64,000 nucleotides of DNA, from contig CACXYH010000006.1 in NCBI GenBank assembly GCA_902771785.1, positions 56,866-120,865 of the forward strand. Direction: 5' to 3'. This DNA comes from an uncultured Prevotellaceae bacterium. Its GTDB lineage: Bacteria > Bacteroidota > Bacteroidia > Bacteroidales > Bacteroidaceae. Both the position numbers and the translations under genes were made by a program. Below, in pieces: positions 35,224-43,950 of the stretch. Position 1 is the first letter of the stretch. Every line of letters begins with the position of its first letter. Under the pieces are notes generated by a model that was not told the DNA's origin, did no database searches, and was given only the letters and a program-made list of their open reading frames with translations.

Positions 35224-35287
35224 TGTTTTTCATAGTATTAGATTTAAGGTTAACAAAGGTTGGAGTACAGCGGTACTCCTTTTTTTG
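35224..35287 (+). ncRNA. candidate small RNA (about 60 nt)
   Basis: Bounded by the promoter above and an intrinsic terminator, GGAGTAC / GTACTCC with a 4-nt loop and seven T (35262-35286). No open frame of useful length. It lies between the MBL gene and the convergent YtxH operon and could also merely terminate the MBL transcript. Confidence 0.45.
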
Positions 35288-35328
35288 TTTTTATAGCAGC
35301 CTATTTGCTCAAGACTGCGGTCTCTTTG

Positions 35329-35640
35329 CTAAAAGAAGCCTTGTTTTTTCTTCTTATTGCTTTTGCCAGTCTTGCTGCTGAACAAGCTTGCCAGACCTCC
35401 GTATCGCTTCATCAGTTTGCGCACCATCAGGAATGCGTCGACGGCGGTGATGCTGTTGGTGACAAGGGTGGCAATATATTCGCCTTTGCTGCTGTCCTCG
35501 CGCTTCGTGAAAAGCTGATTCCACATGGTGCCAATCTGCTCGCCATCCTTGTTGATAGCATCGCTCAACTGCTCCTTGCGCAGGCGAATCTCCTCCAGCG
35601 TGCTGTAGGTGGTTGGGGTAGTCGTTAGTTCTGTATTCAT
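35329..35640 (-). CDS. hypothetical 103-aa protein of envelope-stress-like operon
   Basis: 103 residues, soluble, helical with a weak hydrophobic patch (ATLVTNSITAVDAFLMVRKLM) and a very basic tail (KTGKSNKKKKQGFF). The N-terminus (TYSTLEEIRLRKEQLSDAINKDGEQIGTMW) looks like a coiled helix. No family recognised. It is the last of three small genes (YtxH-like, holin-X-like, this one) spaced by 4-14 bp, a common Bacteroidota set for small membrane-associated proteins. Confidence 0.72.
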   Translation of the reverse strand: MNTELTTTPTTYSTLEEIRLRKEQLSDAINKDGEQIGTMWNQLFTKREDSSKGEYIATLVTNSITAVDAFLMVRKLMKRYGGLASLFSSKTGKSNKKKKQGFF

Positions 35641-35644
35641 AGCT

Positions 35645-35992
35645 TTAACTCATTAGCAGGCTGGCCAGGAAGCGCACCAACGGCTTCTCGATCCATGACT
35701 TGCGGAAAACGATGAACAATATTAAAATCAGCACGTGGATTACTGCTACGACGAAGTAGGCAGCAGTGGCGCCAATTGACGACGAGAGCCATGAAGCAAT
35801 GCCCAGCATGACGAAAAGCATGATGGGCACGATGAGCATGACAAACAAAATAGCCAAGGCGGCAACCGTCAACAGGCGTACCACCTTGTCTATAGCATCG
35901 AGCTTTACGTATTCTTTCTGAAGCCCGAGGTAGTGTTTCAGCACCTCAATGAGTTGTGCCAGTGTCTCAATGTTCTTGTCGCTCGAAAGCAT
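35645..35992 (-). CDS. small membrane protein, phage-holin-3_6 (holin-X) superfamily
   Basis: 115 residues with two strong transmembrane segments (LLTVAALAILFVMLIVPIML and AAYFVVAVIHVLILILFIVF) and an N-terminal amphipathic helix. The layout fits the widespread holin-X-like superfamily, which despite the name is chromosomal and not phage-borne. It probably acts with the YtxH-like protein encoded 14 bp upstream. Confidence 0.75.
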   Translation of the reverse strand: MLSSDKNIETLAQLIEVLKHYLGLQKEYVKLDAIDKVVRLLTVAALAILFVMLIVPIMLFVMLGIASWLSSSIGATAAYFVVAVIHVLILILFIVFRKSWIEKPLVRFLASLLMS

Positions 35993-36006
35993 TTCGTTTT
36001 CGTTTC

Positions 36007-36222
36007 TTATGCTTCTTCTTCAACAGCGTCCTTAATGTCGTCAACCAGGTCGACAACCTCTTTGCGGTTCAGCTTGATGTTGTGCTTTTTCAGAAAGTCT
36101 TCAACGGTGTCAGTAATTTTCACTCGAGTCTCGCTTCCTTTTTCTGGGGCCATGAGTATGCCGAGAGCTGCGCCGGCGATAGCACCGCCGAGGAATGCGC
36201 CAATGTAACCTAAACTTTTCAT
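36007..36222 (-). CDS. YtxH-domain protein
   Basis: 71 residues: a glycine-rich membrane segment (YIGAFLGGAIAGAALGILMAPEKGSETR, the YtxH signature with the conserved LxAPxxGxxxR) followed by an acidic helix. Members of this family are small general-stress-type membrane proteins. First gene of the three-gene operon. A possible minus-strand box TAAATTTG lies at 36271-36278. Confidence 0.8.
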   Translation of the reverse strand: MKSLGYIGAFLGGAIAGAALGILMAPEKGSETRVKITDTVEDFLKKHNIKLNRKEVVDLVDDIKDAVEEEA

Positions 36223-36368
36223 TGTTTCTAAATTTTAGACAGTTTGTAATATGATGTTGTTTTCTAATCGCAAATTTACGCAAACTTTCTGAAATGGCGA
36301 TGAAAAAGGCTGTCATTTTTTGTTAAAATGCCTCTATTTTCCCCATTTAACAAAGTTTATGTGCCTTT

Positions 36369-36402
36369 TTTGAGTGTTTTTCCCCGATATTTTGTAATTT
36401 CG
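36369..36402 (+). promoter_or_regulatory. probable promoter of SPOR lipoprotein gene
   Basis: TTTG at 36369-36372 and TAATTTCG at 36395-36402, 22 bp apart; the box deviates at one base. Confidence 0.5.
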
Positions 36403-36455
36403 CACACAATTAGAGTTGAACAAGAAATTTATTTATTACAAAAACCAAAGAGGAT

Positions 36456-36959
36456 ATGAAAAAGTACATGGTTGTATGCGCCAGCCTCTGCATGGCGATG
36501 GCTATTACCAGTTGTGGTTCGAGCGAGAGTGCTTACAAGAAGGCTTACGAGAAAGCTAAGTCGCAGGAAGCCCAGCAAGTGGTGGATAACACGCCTACCG
36601 CAGAAGAGGCGGTGGTTGCTCCTGTGACTCCTGTCGTGACGAAACCTGCAAACCAGACCCGCGTTGTCGATAATGCCGACAATGTGTCTGTGCGTCAGGA
36701 GCGTGTGACGGTGATTAATGGTACTGGATTGAAGAACTTCAGCGTGGTGGTTGGCTCGTTTGGCCTGAAGGCTAATGCCGAGGGACTGCAGACACGTCTG
36801 AGAAATGCCGGCTATGATGCGCAGATAGTGAAGAACGAGGAGCGTAACATGTTCCGTGTCGTGGCTGCTACTTTCGACGACAAGGCAAGCGCTGCTGCCA
36901 ATCGCGATAAGCTGCGCAACGACTATCCTGACGCTTGGCTGCTCTTCAATACAAAGTAA
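36456..36959 (+). CDS. SPOR-domain lipoprotein
   Basis: 167 residues. A lipoprotein signal ending in AITSCGSS (lipobox near residue 20) precedes a low-complexity linker rich in Thr, Val and Glu. The C-terminal SPOR domain (about 98-167) has NFSVVVGSFGLKANAEGLQTRL, AQIVKNEERNMFRVVAATF and AWLLFN. SPOR domains bind denuded peptidoglycan at the septum, so a role in cell division or wall remodelling at the outer membrane is likely. RuvX follows 31 bp later. Confidence 0.85.
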   Translation: MKKYMVVCASLCMAMAITSCGSSESAYKKAYEKAKSQEAQQVVDNTPTAEEAVVAPVTPVVTKPANQTRVVDNADNVSVRQERVTVINGTGLKNFSVVVGSFGLKANAEGLQTRLRNAGYDAQIVKNEERNMFRVVAATFDDKASAAANRDKLRNDYPDAWLLFNTK

Positions 36960-36990
36960 AAACTTAGGGAAAAAGACAAGTAATCAGCGT

Positions 36991-37407
36991 TTGGCTCGTA
37001 TTCTTTCTATCGACTACGGACGTAAACGTACCGGACTGGCAGTCACCGACCCTCTGCAGCTCATAGCTGGAGGGTTGGCGACTGTTAATACGTCAGAGCT
37101 TTTCGAATGGCTGCAGGCCTACACCTGCCGCGAGCAGGTGGAGCGTATCGTTATCGGAGAACCTCGCCAGCCTAATGGCGAGCCGAGCGAGAACTTGCAG
37201 CGTGTGCAGCAGTTCGTAAACCGTTGGCGTAAGGCCGTTCCGCAAATCCCCATCGAGTACTACGACGAGCGCTTCACCTCGGTGCTGGCTCATCAGGCCA
37301 TGCTCGACGGTGGTCTGAAGAAGAAAGCGCGGCAGAACAAGGCATTGGTCGACGAAATCAGTGCCACCATCATTCTGGAAGACTATATGCGTTCGCGCAA
37401 GTTCTAA
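36991..37407 (+). CDS. ruvX: Holliday junction resolvase-like / pre-16S rRNA nuclease (YqgF)
   Basis: 138 residues, RNase H-like fold. Motifs: ILSIDYGRKRTGLAVTDP with the first catalytic Asp, IVIGEPRQPNGEPSE, YYDERFTSVLA and the final acidic VDEISATIILEDYM. The start is TTG at 36991: no ATG exists between the SPOR gene and the conserved core, and this start gives the family length (about 138). In other bacteria YqgF matures the 5' end of 16S rRNA. Confidence 0.88.
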   Translation: MARILSIDYGRKRTGLAVTDPLQLIAGGLATVNTSELFEWLQAYTCREQVERIVIGEPRQPNGEPSENLQRVQQFVNRWRKAVPQIPIEYYDERFTSVLAHQAMLDGGLKKKARQNKALVDEISATIILEDYMRSRKF

Positions 37408-37440
37408 TTTATTGTCAAATCGTAAATTGATAAATACAAT

Positions 37441-38001
37441 ATGATTCTACCTATTTATATATATGGACAGCCTGTGCTGCGAAAGGTGGCTGAAGACATT
37501 ACGCCTGACTACCCTGACCTGAAGCAGCTCATCAGCGACATGTGGGAGACCCTTGCCGAGAGCGAAGGCATAGGCTTGGCCGCACCACAAATAGGCAAGG
37601 CTATTCGTGTGGTGGTCATCGATCTCGACGTGCTGAGCGATGACTTGCCCGAATACAAGGGCTTCAAGCGTGTGTTCATCAATGCCCACATTCTGGAGAC
37701 CGACGACAGCAATACCGACAGCTCAGAGGAGGGCTGCCTGTCGCTGCCCGCTATTCATGAGAAAGTGAAGCGCCCGACACGCATCCATGTGAAGTGGGTC
37801 GACGAGGATTTCCTGGAGCATGAAGAGTGGGTCGAGGGCTATCTGGCACGGGTCATGCAGCATGAGTTCGACCATCTTGAGGGACACATGTTCATTGACC
37901 ACATCTCGCCTTTGCGCCGCCAGCTCATTGGCAGTAAGCTGAAGGCGCTGACGCAGGGTCGCTATCGTTGTGCCTACAAAACGAAACCCGTCAGAAAATG
38001 A
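37441..38001 (+). CDS. def: peptide deformylase
   Basis: 186 residues. It removes the formyl group from nascent protein N-termini. The three deformylase motifs are present: [21 protein letters not shown] and [11 protein letters not shown], supplying one Cys and two His metal ligands and the catalytic Glu. The ruvX gene ends 33 bp upstream. The next gene begins within the end of def or just after it. Confidence 0.95.
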   Translation: MILPIYIYGQPVLRKVAEDITPDYPDLKQLISDMWETLAESEGIGLAAPQIGKAIRVVVIDLDVLSDDLPEYKGFKRVFINAHILETDDSNTDSSEEGCLSLPAIHEKVKRPTRIHVKWVDEDFLEHEEWVEGYLARVMQHEFDHLEGHMFIDHISPLRRQLIGSKLKALTQGRYRCAYKTKPVRK

Positions 38002-38011
38002 AACGATAAGC

Positions 38012-40048
38012 GTGGAGAATGAAGCATTTTCTTCCGCCCAGCAGCATGGGAGGTGCTTGAGAGGTTGGCTGCTGCGTATTGTTATTTGCGCAGCATTCTT
38101 CACTTTTCACTCTTCTTTCTTCACGACAAAGTGTTTCGCCCAGTATAATACTGAGCGCCTGGTGATGAATGGACGAGCTGCACTTTACTATGAAGACTAT
38201 GTGCTCTCCATTCAGTACTTCAATCAAGCCATCAGTTCCAAGCCTTGGCTTTACGAGCCTTGGTTCTTCCGTGCTGTTGCAAAGTACTATCTCGACGACT
38301 TCGCAGGTGCCGAGAGCGATTGCGGCGAAGCCCTGCAGCGCAATCCCTACGTGATCCAAGTCTACGAGCTTCGAGGACTGACGCGCATTCAGCAGAAGAA
38401 GTTTTCTGATGCTATTGCCGATTATACGCGGGCTTTGAGGTATGAGCCTGAAAACCAGAATCTATGGCATAACCGCGTGCTGTGCCGTATTCAAAATGAG
38501 CAATACGACACGGCTCATGCCGAACTCGATACGATGCTGACGCGCTGGAGCCGCTATGCTCGAGGTTATGCAATGGAGGCTGAGGTCTATATGCTGGAGA
38601 AAGACACGACCCAGGCCATTGCCTCGCTGCAGAAGAGCCTCGATATTGACCCTTATGACGGACAGACTTGGTCGATGCGCAGCATCATCAGCCTTTCGCG
38701 AAGTGAGTGGAAGGAGGCAGAGGAACAGCTCGACAAGGCCATCCATCTGCTGCCCAAGCATGGTGGCAACTACATCAACCGCGCGCTGGCACGGTTTAAT
38801 CAGAACAACCTTCGTGGGGCAATGGCCGACTACGATGCGGCCCTTGACCTGGAACCCAACAACTTTCTTGGACACTACAACCGAGGACTGCTGCGAGCCC
38901 AGGTCGGCGACGACAACCGCGCCATTACCGACTTCGACTTCGTGCTGAAACTCGAACCCGACAACATGCTGGCACTCTTCAACCGTGGTGTGCTGCGTGA
39001 CAAGACAGGCGACCTTCGAGGAGCCATCGATGACTATTCGAAAGTGATTGACGAGTTCCCCAATTTCTGGACGGGCCTGGAGGCTCGTGCTGCCTGCTAT
39101 CGCCGCTTGGGTATGGTGCAGAAGGCACAGGCTGACGAGAACACCGTGTTCAAGGCTCGCCTCTACAAGCACCTCTATGGCACACAGCCTCGTCTGAATC
39201 CTCATCAGATGCGCAAGCGCAGCGACGTTGACGTGGAGAAGTATAACCAGCTGGTGGTGGCCGACGAGCAGGAGGTGGAGCATGACTATCAGAACGACTA
39301 TCGCGGACGGGTGCAGAACCATAAGGTAGAGGTCGAGATGCAGCCCATGTTCGGCCTCTCATACGAACAGCAGAAAAGCGAGGTGAAGAGCTATGTGCCC
39401 TACGACCGGCAGCTGGACGAGTACAACAGGCAGGCTTCCTCGCGTACATTATATATAAATAATGTGCACCTGTCGCTCAGCGAGACAGAGTCGAAGCGCT
39501 ATTTCCAGTTCATCGACTCGCTGACTGCCGACATCAACAACTCGCGACAGACGTCGACAGCCCTGCGTTCGCTCTTCATGCGAGGGATAGCTTTTGGCGT
39601 CATACAGAATAACGAGGGAGCCGTCGACGACCTGTCGACTTATCTGCATGCCGACTCTACTTCGGTGTTGGCCTTATGGCAGCGGGCCGTCTGCCAGAAC
39701 CGCATCAATGAGTTTGAGGCTTCGCAGGGCACCAACGTCGACATGAAACGCGCCAACGTGCTGGGCGACCTTACCGAGGCGCTGACGTTGTCGCCCCAGA
39801 ACGCCTACCTATATTATAACAGGGGGTGCCTGCACGCTCAGCGAATGGACTATCAACGAGCCATCGACGACTTTACGCAGGCCGTAGCTCTCGACCCTAA
39901 TCTGGGCGAAGCTTATTACAACCGCGGGCTGTGCGCCATCTACAGCAAGCAAGTGGAGGAGGGCATCCGCGACCTGAGCAAGGCGGGCGAGCTGGGAATC
40001 TATACGGCCTACAGCATCATCAAGAAGTATCGTAACAAAACTCAATAA
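38012..40048 (+). CDS. large tetratricopeptide-repeat protein, exported
   Basis: 678 residues from the GTG at 38012 (a longer in-frame GTG start at 37970 would overlap def by 32 bp). A hydrophobic export-like segment (WLLRIVICAAFFTFHSSFF) is followed by at least nine TPR units: NGRAALYYEDYVLSIQYFNQAISSKPW, then FSDAIADYTRALRYEPEN, RGAMADYDAALDLEPNN, and near the end YYNRGCLHAQRMDYQRAIDDFTQAVALDP. The middle (about 400-520) is charged and not TPR-like. TPR scaffolds bind other proteins; partners unknown. The EcsC-like gene follows 8 bp later. Confidence 0.82.
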   Translation: MENEAFSSAQQHGRCLRGWLLRIVICAAFFTFHSSFFTTKCFAQYNTERLVMNGRAALYYEDYVLSIQYFNQAISSKPWLYEPWFFRAVAKYYLDDFAGAESDCGEALQRNPYVIQVYELRGLTRIQQKKFSDAIADYTRALRYEPENQNLWHNRVLCRIQNEQYDTAHAELDTMLTRWSRYARGYAMEAEVYMLEKDTTQAIASLQKSLDIDPYDGQTWSMRSIISLSRSEWKEAEEQLDKAIHLLPKHGGNYINRALARFNQNNLRGAMADYDAALDLEPNNFLGHYNRGLLRAQVGDDNRAITDFDFVLKLEPDNMLALFNRGVLRDKTGDLRGAIDDYSKVIDEFPNFWTGLEARAACYRRLGMVQKAQADENTVFKARLYKHLYGTQPRLNPHQMRKRSDVDVEKYNQLVVADEQEVEHDYQNDYRGRVQNHKVEVEMQPMFGLSYEQQKSEVKSYVPYDRQLDEYNRQASSRTLYINNVHLSLSETESKRYFQFIDSLTADINNSRQTSTALRSLFMRGIAFGVIQNNEGAVDDLSTYLHADSTSVLALWQRAVCQNRINEFEASQGTNVDMKRANVLGDLTEALTLSPQNAYLYYNRGCLHAQRMDYQRAIDDFTQAVALDPNLGEAYYNRGLCAIYSKQVEEGIRDLSKAGELGIYTAYSIIKKYRNKTQ

Positions 40049-40056
40049 GTAAAAGT

Positions 40057-41214
40057 ATGGGTAACGAAACACAGATTTGGAACAAAATCCTCACAACCGT
40101 GCTGAAGATGCCGGGCGTGAAGGTCGACAGAATTTCATTTTTACGCAAGGCGCTGCAGCCCTATTGCAATCAGGCACGTTTGCAGATGCTGGGCGGAGTA
40201 CGGCCTTACAGCATTGTCTCCGACGGCGTGATTGACCGCGTAGCCCGTGCTTGCATCAACAAGCACACAGCGCTGGCTACGGCTGGCAGCACCATTGCCG
40301 GCCTGCCAGGCGGACTGGCTATGGCGGCAACGCTGCCTGGCGACCTGACGCAATACTACTATCATGTGTTTGTCCTCTCTCAGAAACTTGCCTACCTCTA
40401 TGGCTTCCCAGACTTTTGCGACGAGGAAGGCGAGCTGAGCGATGAGGCCAGCGACCTGTTGACCATCTTTATGGGCTCGATGATGGGCGTGAAGGTGGCC
40501 GACCAAGGCATCTCTGAGATAGCCAAGGGTGTGGCTCAAGCCGCAGTAGGCCGTCTGCCTCGCGTCATTATCAGCGAGCTGGCCATAGTGCCCATTGCCA
40601 AACAGATAGCTCGAATGGTGGGCGCCAAGCTCTCAAAGGAGAGCGTGGCCAAGGGCGTCGGCAAGTTTGTTCCCGTTGCAGGAGGCATTTTCTCTGGCAC
40701 GTTGACTTTCTTCACCTTCCGTCCAGGCGCTGTGCGCCTGCAGAAACGGCTGAAGGCCCAGCGGCAGAACTTCAATGACGGCGACCTCGACGCGCTGGAG
40801 TTCGCCAACATACGCTCGTCTTTCGTCAAGGCCGAGCAGAGCCAGAACCATCCTGAAGACAAACAGCGCGTCGTGGTAGAGACGCTCATCAACATGGGCA
40901 ACATCAATGGTGAGCCCACACAGGAGCAGTATGCCCTGCTCGAGGAGCAGGTGGCCCGCCTCGATATTGACGAAGAAGCAAAGGTGGCCATGCTCGAGTT
41001 GATAGGCACCGACCACGACTTCGACATCGACTACGACCTGCTGGCCTGCGATCCTGACTACTCAGAAAAGGCCCTGCGCGGCATGATTGCCGTGATGAAG
41101 GCGGGTGGCAAGGAAACCAATGCCGAGCGAATGTACCTCACGATGGCAGCCAAGGCTATGGGAATCAGTAAGGATACACTCGACGACTGGTTGGCAGAAA
41201 CAGCCGGACTTTAG
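40057..41214 (+). CDS. EcsC-family-like protein with C-terminal helical domain
   Basis: 385 residues. The central part (about 60-230) resembles EcsC: ATAGSTIAGLPGGLAMAATLPGDLTQYYYHVFVLSQKLAYLYGF, then GVAQAAVGRLPRVIISEL and VGKFVPVAGGIFSGTLTFFTFRPGA, with hydrophobic segments that suggest membrane association. The last 150 residues are helical and acidic with a TerB-like appearance (DEEAKVAMLELIGTDHDFD). Function unknown. Cotranscribed with the TPR gene. Confidence 0.7.
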   Translation: MGNETQIWNKILTTVLKMPGVKVDRISFLRKALQPYCNQARLQMLGGVRPYSIVSDGVIDRVARACINKHTALATAGSTIAGLPGGLAMAATLPGDLTQYYYHVFVLSQKLAYLYGFPDFCDEEGELSDEASDLLTIFMGSMMGVKVADQGISEIAKGVAQAAVGRLPRVIISELAIVPIAKQIARMVGAKLSKESVAKGVGKFVPVAGGIFSGTLTFFTFRPGAVRLQKRLKAQRQNFNDGDLDALEFANIRSSFVKAEQSQNHPEDKQRVVVETLINMGNINGEPTQEQYALLEEQVARLDIDEEAKVAMLELIGTDHDFDIDYDLLACDPDYSEKALRGMIAVMKAGGKETNAERMYLTMAAKAMGISKDTLDDWLAETAGL

Positions 41215-41257
41215 CCACTTTTCTTTAAGAACATGCCTGTATTACGAAAATAAGTAG

Positions 41258-41265
41258 TAACTTTG
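41258..41265 (+). promoter_or_regulatory. -7 box of thrS
   Basis: TAACTTTG lies 33 bp before the thrS start codon. Confidence 0.6.
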
Positions 41266-41297
41266 CATCCGATTTATTTCAAACATATATTGTAGAT

Positions 41298-43241
41298 ATG
41301 ATAAACATTACTTTTCCAGACGGCTCTGTTCGCTCGTATGAGCAGGGCGTGACTGGACTCCAGATTGCCGAGAGCATTTCGCCGGCTCTGGCTCGCAGCG
41401 TGCTTTGCTGCGGCGTGAATGGCGAGACGGTAGAGCTGAACCGACCCATCAACGAGGACGCTAAGATTGAGCTCTACAAGTGGGAAGACGAACAGGGAAA
41501 GCACACTTTCTGGCACACCAGCGCACACTTGCTGGCTGAGGCGCTGAAAGAGCTCTATCCTGGCATTCAGTTTGGCTTTGGTCCTGCCGTAGATAGTGGC
41601 TTCTTCTACGATGTGCTGCTGCCGGGCGGCGAGAGCATCAAGGAGAGCGACTTCCCCAAGATTGAGCAGAAGATGAAGGAACTGGCTTCGAAGAAAGAGC
41701 CCGTCGTGCGTCGTGAGGTGGCTAAGGCAGATGCCCTCAAGGAGTTTGCTGCCGACGGCCAGACCTACAAGTGCGAGCACATTGAGCAGGATCTGGAAGA
41801 CGGAACCATCACTACCTATACGCAGGGTGCCTTTACCGACCTTTGCCGAGGCCCGCACCTTGTGGATACAGGCGAAATCAAGGCCATCAAGCTGACCAGC
41901 GTCGCTGGCGCTTTCTGGCGTGGCGATGCCACTCGCGAGCAGATGCAGCGTCTCTACGGCATCAGCTTCCCCAAGAAGAAGATGCTCGACGAATACCTTG
42001 TCATGCTCGAAGAGGCAAAGAAGCGCGACCATCGCAAGATTGGCAAGGAGATGGAACTGTTTATGTTCTCTGATAAAGTAGGTAAGGGACTGCCCATCTG
42101 GCTGCCCAAGGGCACCGAGCTCCGTCTGCGCCTGCAGGACCATCTGCGCAAGGTTCAGAAGCGCTTCGGCTATCAGGAGGTGATTACTCCGCACATCGGC
42201 TCGAAGAACCTCTACGTCACCAGCGGACACTATGCTCACTATGGCAAGGACTCCTTCCAGCCCATCCACACTCCAGAGGAGGATGAGGAGTACATGCTGA
42301 AGCCCATGAACTGCCCCCACCATTGCGAAATCTTCGCTTGGAAGCCCCGTTCGTATAAGGATCTGCCGCTGCGCATTGCCGAGTTTGGCACCGTCTACCG
42401 CTATGAGCAGTCGGGCGAGCTCCACGGACTGACCCGCGTTCGCTCGTTCACTCAGGACGACGCCCACCTCTTCTGCCGTCCTGACCAGGTGAAGCAGGAG
42501 TTCCTCAATGTGATGGACATCATCGGCATCGTGCTCACGGCCTTCGGTTTCAACTTCGAGGCACAGATTTCTCTGCGCGACCCCAACGACCACGACAAGT
42601 ACGTGGGCACCGATGAGGACTGGGCATTGGCCGAGAAAGCTATCGTCGAGGCTTGTCAGGAGAAGGGCCTGCACGCTAAGGTTGAGTATGGCGAGGCTGC
42701 CTTCTACGGACCTAAGCTCGACTTCATGATTAAGGACGCCATCGGACGCCGCTGGCAGCTGGGCACCATCCAGGTGGACTACAACCTGCCGAAGCGCTTC
42801 CAACTGGAGTATACCGACGAGGACAACCAGAAGAAGACGCCCGTCATGATTCACCGTGCACCCTTCGGCTCTTTGGAGCGCTTCTGCGCTGTGCTCATCG
42901 AGCACACCAGCGGTCACTTCCCCCTCTGGCTCACGCCCGACCAAGTGGCCATCCTGCCGCTCTCTGAGAAGTACAACGACTATGCCAAGAGCGTGCTCAA
43001 GCAGTTCGACCTGCAGGGCGTTCGCGGTTCCATCGACCTGCGCAACGAGAAGCTGGGCCGCAAGATACGCGACAACGAGCTGAAGCGCATCCCCTACATG
43101 GTGATTGTAGGCGAGAAGGAAGAGGCCGAGGGCCTTGTCTCCATGCGTCAGCAGGGCGGAGGCGAGCAGCGCACGATGACCATCCAGGAGTTCATCGACA
43201 AGATCAATGAAGAGGTGAAGGAGCAGACGAAGAACTTCTAA
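41298..43241 (+). CDS. thrS: threonine-tRNA ligase
   Basis: 647 residues, class II synthetase. TGS domain at residues 1-60 ([17 protein letters not shown]), editing domain with [16 protein letters not shown] (HxxxH motif), then the catalytic core: motif 2 in [40 protein letters not shown] providing zinc Cys and His, and [16 protein letters not shown] (motif 3). The C-terminal anticodon-binding domain starts near [20 protein letters not shown]. Full family length. A strong terminator follows. Confidence 0.97.
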   Translation: MINITFPDGSVRSYEQGVTGLQIAESISPALARSVLCCGVNGETVELNRPINEDAKIELYKWEDEQGKHTFWHTSAHLLAEALKELYPGIQFGFGPAVDSGFFYDVLLPGGESIKESDFPKIEQKMKELASKKEPVVRREVAKADALKEFAADGQTYKCEHIEQDLEDGTITTYTQGAFTDLCRGPHLVDTGEIKAIKLTSVAGAFWRGDATREQMQRLYGISFPKKKMLDEYLVMLEEAKKRDHRKIGKEMELFMFSDKVGKGLPIWLPKGTELRLRLQDHLRKVQKRFGYQEVITPHIGSKNLYVTSGHYAHYGKDSFQPIHTPEEDEEYMLKPMNCPHHCEIFAWKPRSYKDLPLRIAEFGTVYRYEQSGELHGLTRVRSFTQDDAHLFCRPDQVKQEFLNVMDIIGIVLTAFGFNFEAQISLRDPNDHDKYVGTDEDWALAEKAIVEACQEKGLHAKVEYGEAAFYGPKLDFMIKDAIGRRWQLGTIQVDYNLPKRFQLEYTDEDNQKKTPVMIHRAPFGSLERFCAVLIEHTSGHFPLWLTPDQVAILPLSEKYNDYAKSVLKQFDLQGVRGSIDLRNEKLGRKIRDNELKRIPYMVIVGEKEEAEGLVSMRQQGGGEQRTMTIQEFIDKINEEVKEQTKNF

Positions 43242-43274
43242 TCCTTCTCTGAAATTATTGATATTCTACGGCTT

Positions 43275-43337
43275 TACTGCCACACTCATTGCATGGTGTC
43301 TATATCCAATGCAACAGAGTGTGGCAGTATGTTTTTT
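43275..43337 (+). terminator. strong intrinsic terminator of thrS
   Basis: A perfect 13-bp stem TACTGCCACACTC (43275-43287) / GAGTGTGGCAGTA (43317-43329) with an inner TTGCAT/ATGCAA stem and six T. It opens the 363-bp gap 43242-43604, which also holds array C2 and the rubredoxin promoter. Confidence 0.88.
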
Positions 43338-43360
43338 GTGGAGACGGAACATGTCGGATG

Positions 43361-43470
43361 GATTCACGGCACCAATCGCCTCGATTCACGGCACTAATCG
43401 ATGCGATTCACGGTACTAATCGACCCGATTCACGGTACTAATCGATGCGATTCATGGTGCCAAAGCAGTT
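43361..43470. repeat. 22-bp tandem array, GATT-N9-AATC family (array C2)
   Basis: Four units start at 43361, 43383, 43405 and 43427 with core GATTCACGG(C/T)AC(C/T)AATC and 5-bp spacers GCCTC, GATGC, GACCC and GATGC; a decayed fifth unit follows at 43449. Confidence 0.9.
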
Positions 43471-43537
43471 TGGCGGTCTCAATGTGCTATGTAGGCCTGT
43501 ATCCGTTAAATAATGCCAAAAAGCGTAGGCGATGTGG

Positions 43538-43566
43538 TTGGGTTGCGATTATAATTGCTATATTTG
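43538..43566 (+). promoter_or_regulatory. promoter of rubredoxin gene
   Basis: TTG at 43538-43540 and TATATTTG at 43559-43566, 18 bp apart. Confidence 0.6.
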
Positions 43567-43604
43567 CAATAGAATTATTGTTTAACCCCTAAAACTTAGA
43601 AAGA

Positions 43605-43763
43605 ATGAAGAAGTATGTATGTGACGTCTGCGGCTACGAGTACGACCCCGCAGCTGGTGACCCTGAGAACGGCATAGCCCCTGGAACCGCATTCGAAGAC
43701 CTGCCCGAAGACTGGGTGTGCCCCCTTTGCGGCGTAGGCAAAGACGAGTTCAGCGAGGCATAG
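43605..43763 (+). CDS. rubredoxin
   Basis: 52 residues, small iron protein that passes single electrons, often to superoxide reductase or rubrerythrin in anaerobes. Starts [19 protein letters not shown]. The four iron-binding cysteines are C6, C9, C39 and C42 (CDVCG and CPLCG), and the aromatic core (Tyr11, Tyr13, Phe30, Trp37, Phe49) is in place. It is a stand-alone gene. Array A2 starts 9 bp after its stop. Confidence 0.97.
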   Translation: MKKYVCDVCGYEYDPAAGDPENGIAPGTAFEDLPEDWVCPLCGVGKDEFSEA

Positions 43764-43771
43764 CTCTCTGC

Positions 43772-43854
43772 CGTTTCATGTCAAATCGTCCGGCGTTTTG
43801 TATCAAAACGTTTTCTGTTTTGTATCAAAACGCCGGCCGTTTTGTGTCAAAACG
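43772..43854. repeat. 22-bp tandem array, TTTTG-N3-CAAAA family (array A2)
   Basis: Four 17-bp near-palindromes start at 43772, 43794, 43816 and 43838 with spacers TCCGG, TTTTC and CCGGC. Central triplets are TAT or TGT; the first unit is slightly decayed. Confidence 0.9.
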
Positions 43855-43875
43855 CAAATGCAAGAGGCAGAACTA

Positions 43876-43906
43876 TTGGTTAGATGGATTTTTCTTTGTA
43901 CCTTTG
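43876..43906 (+). promoter_or_regulatory. promoter of alpha-galactosidase gene
   Basis: TTG at 43876-43878 and TACCTTTG at 43899-43906, 20 bp apart. It begins 22 bp after array A2. Confidence 0.65.
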
Positions 43907-43950
43907 CAGCATTGAAACTGTCATGCATACAAACTATTACTAACGAAAGA

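Noticed and set aside
35645-35992. Prophage remnant (holin-like protein)
   Set aside because: The holin-X-like superfamily is common in chromosomal small-membrane-protein operons with YtxH; no other phage gene is near.
36856-36990. RuvX start inside the SPOR lipoprotein gene
   Set aside because: It would overlap the SPOR gene by over 100 bp and add 45 residues without family similarity.
43798-43950. Longer N-terminus of the alpha-galactosidase
   Set aside because: The upstream part of the frame runs through array A2 and the promoter; a perfect signal peptide starts at 43951.
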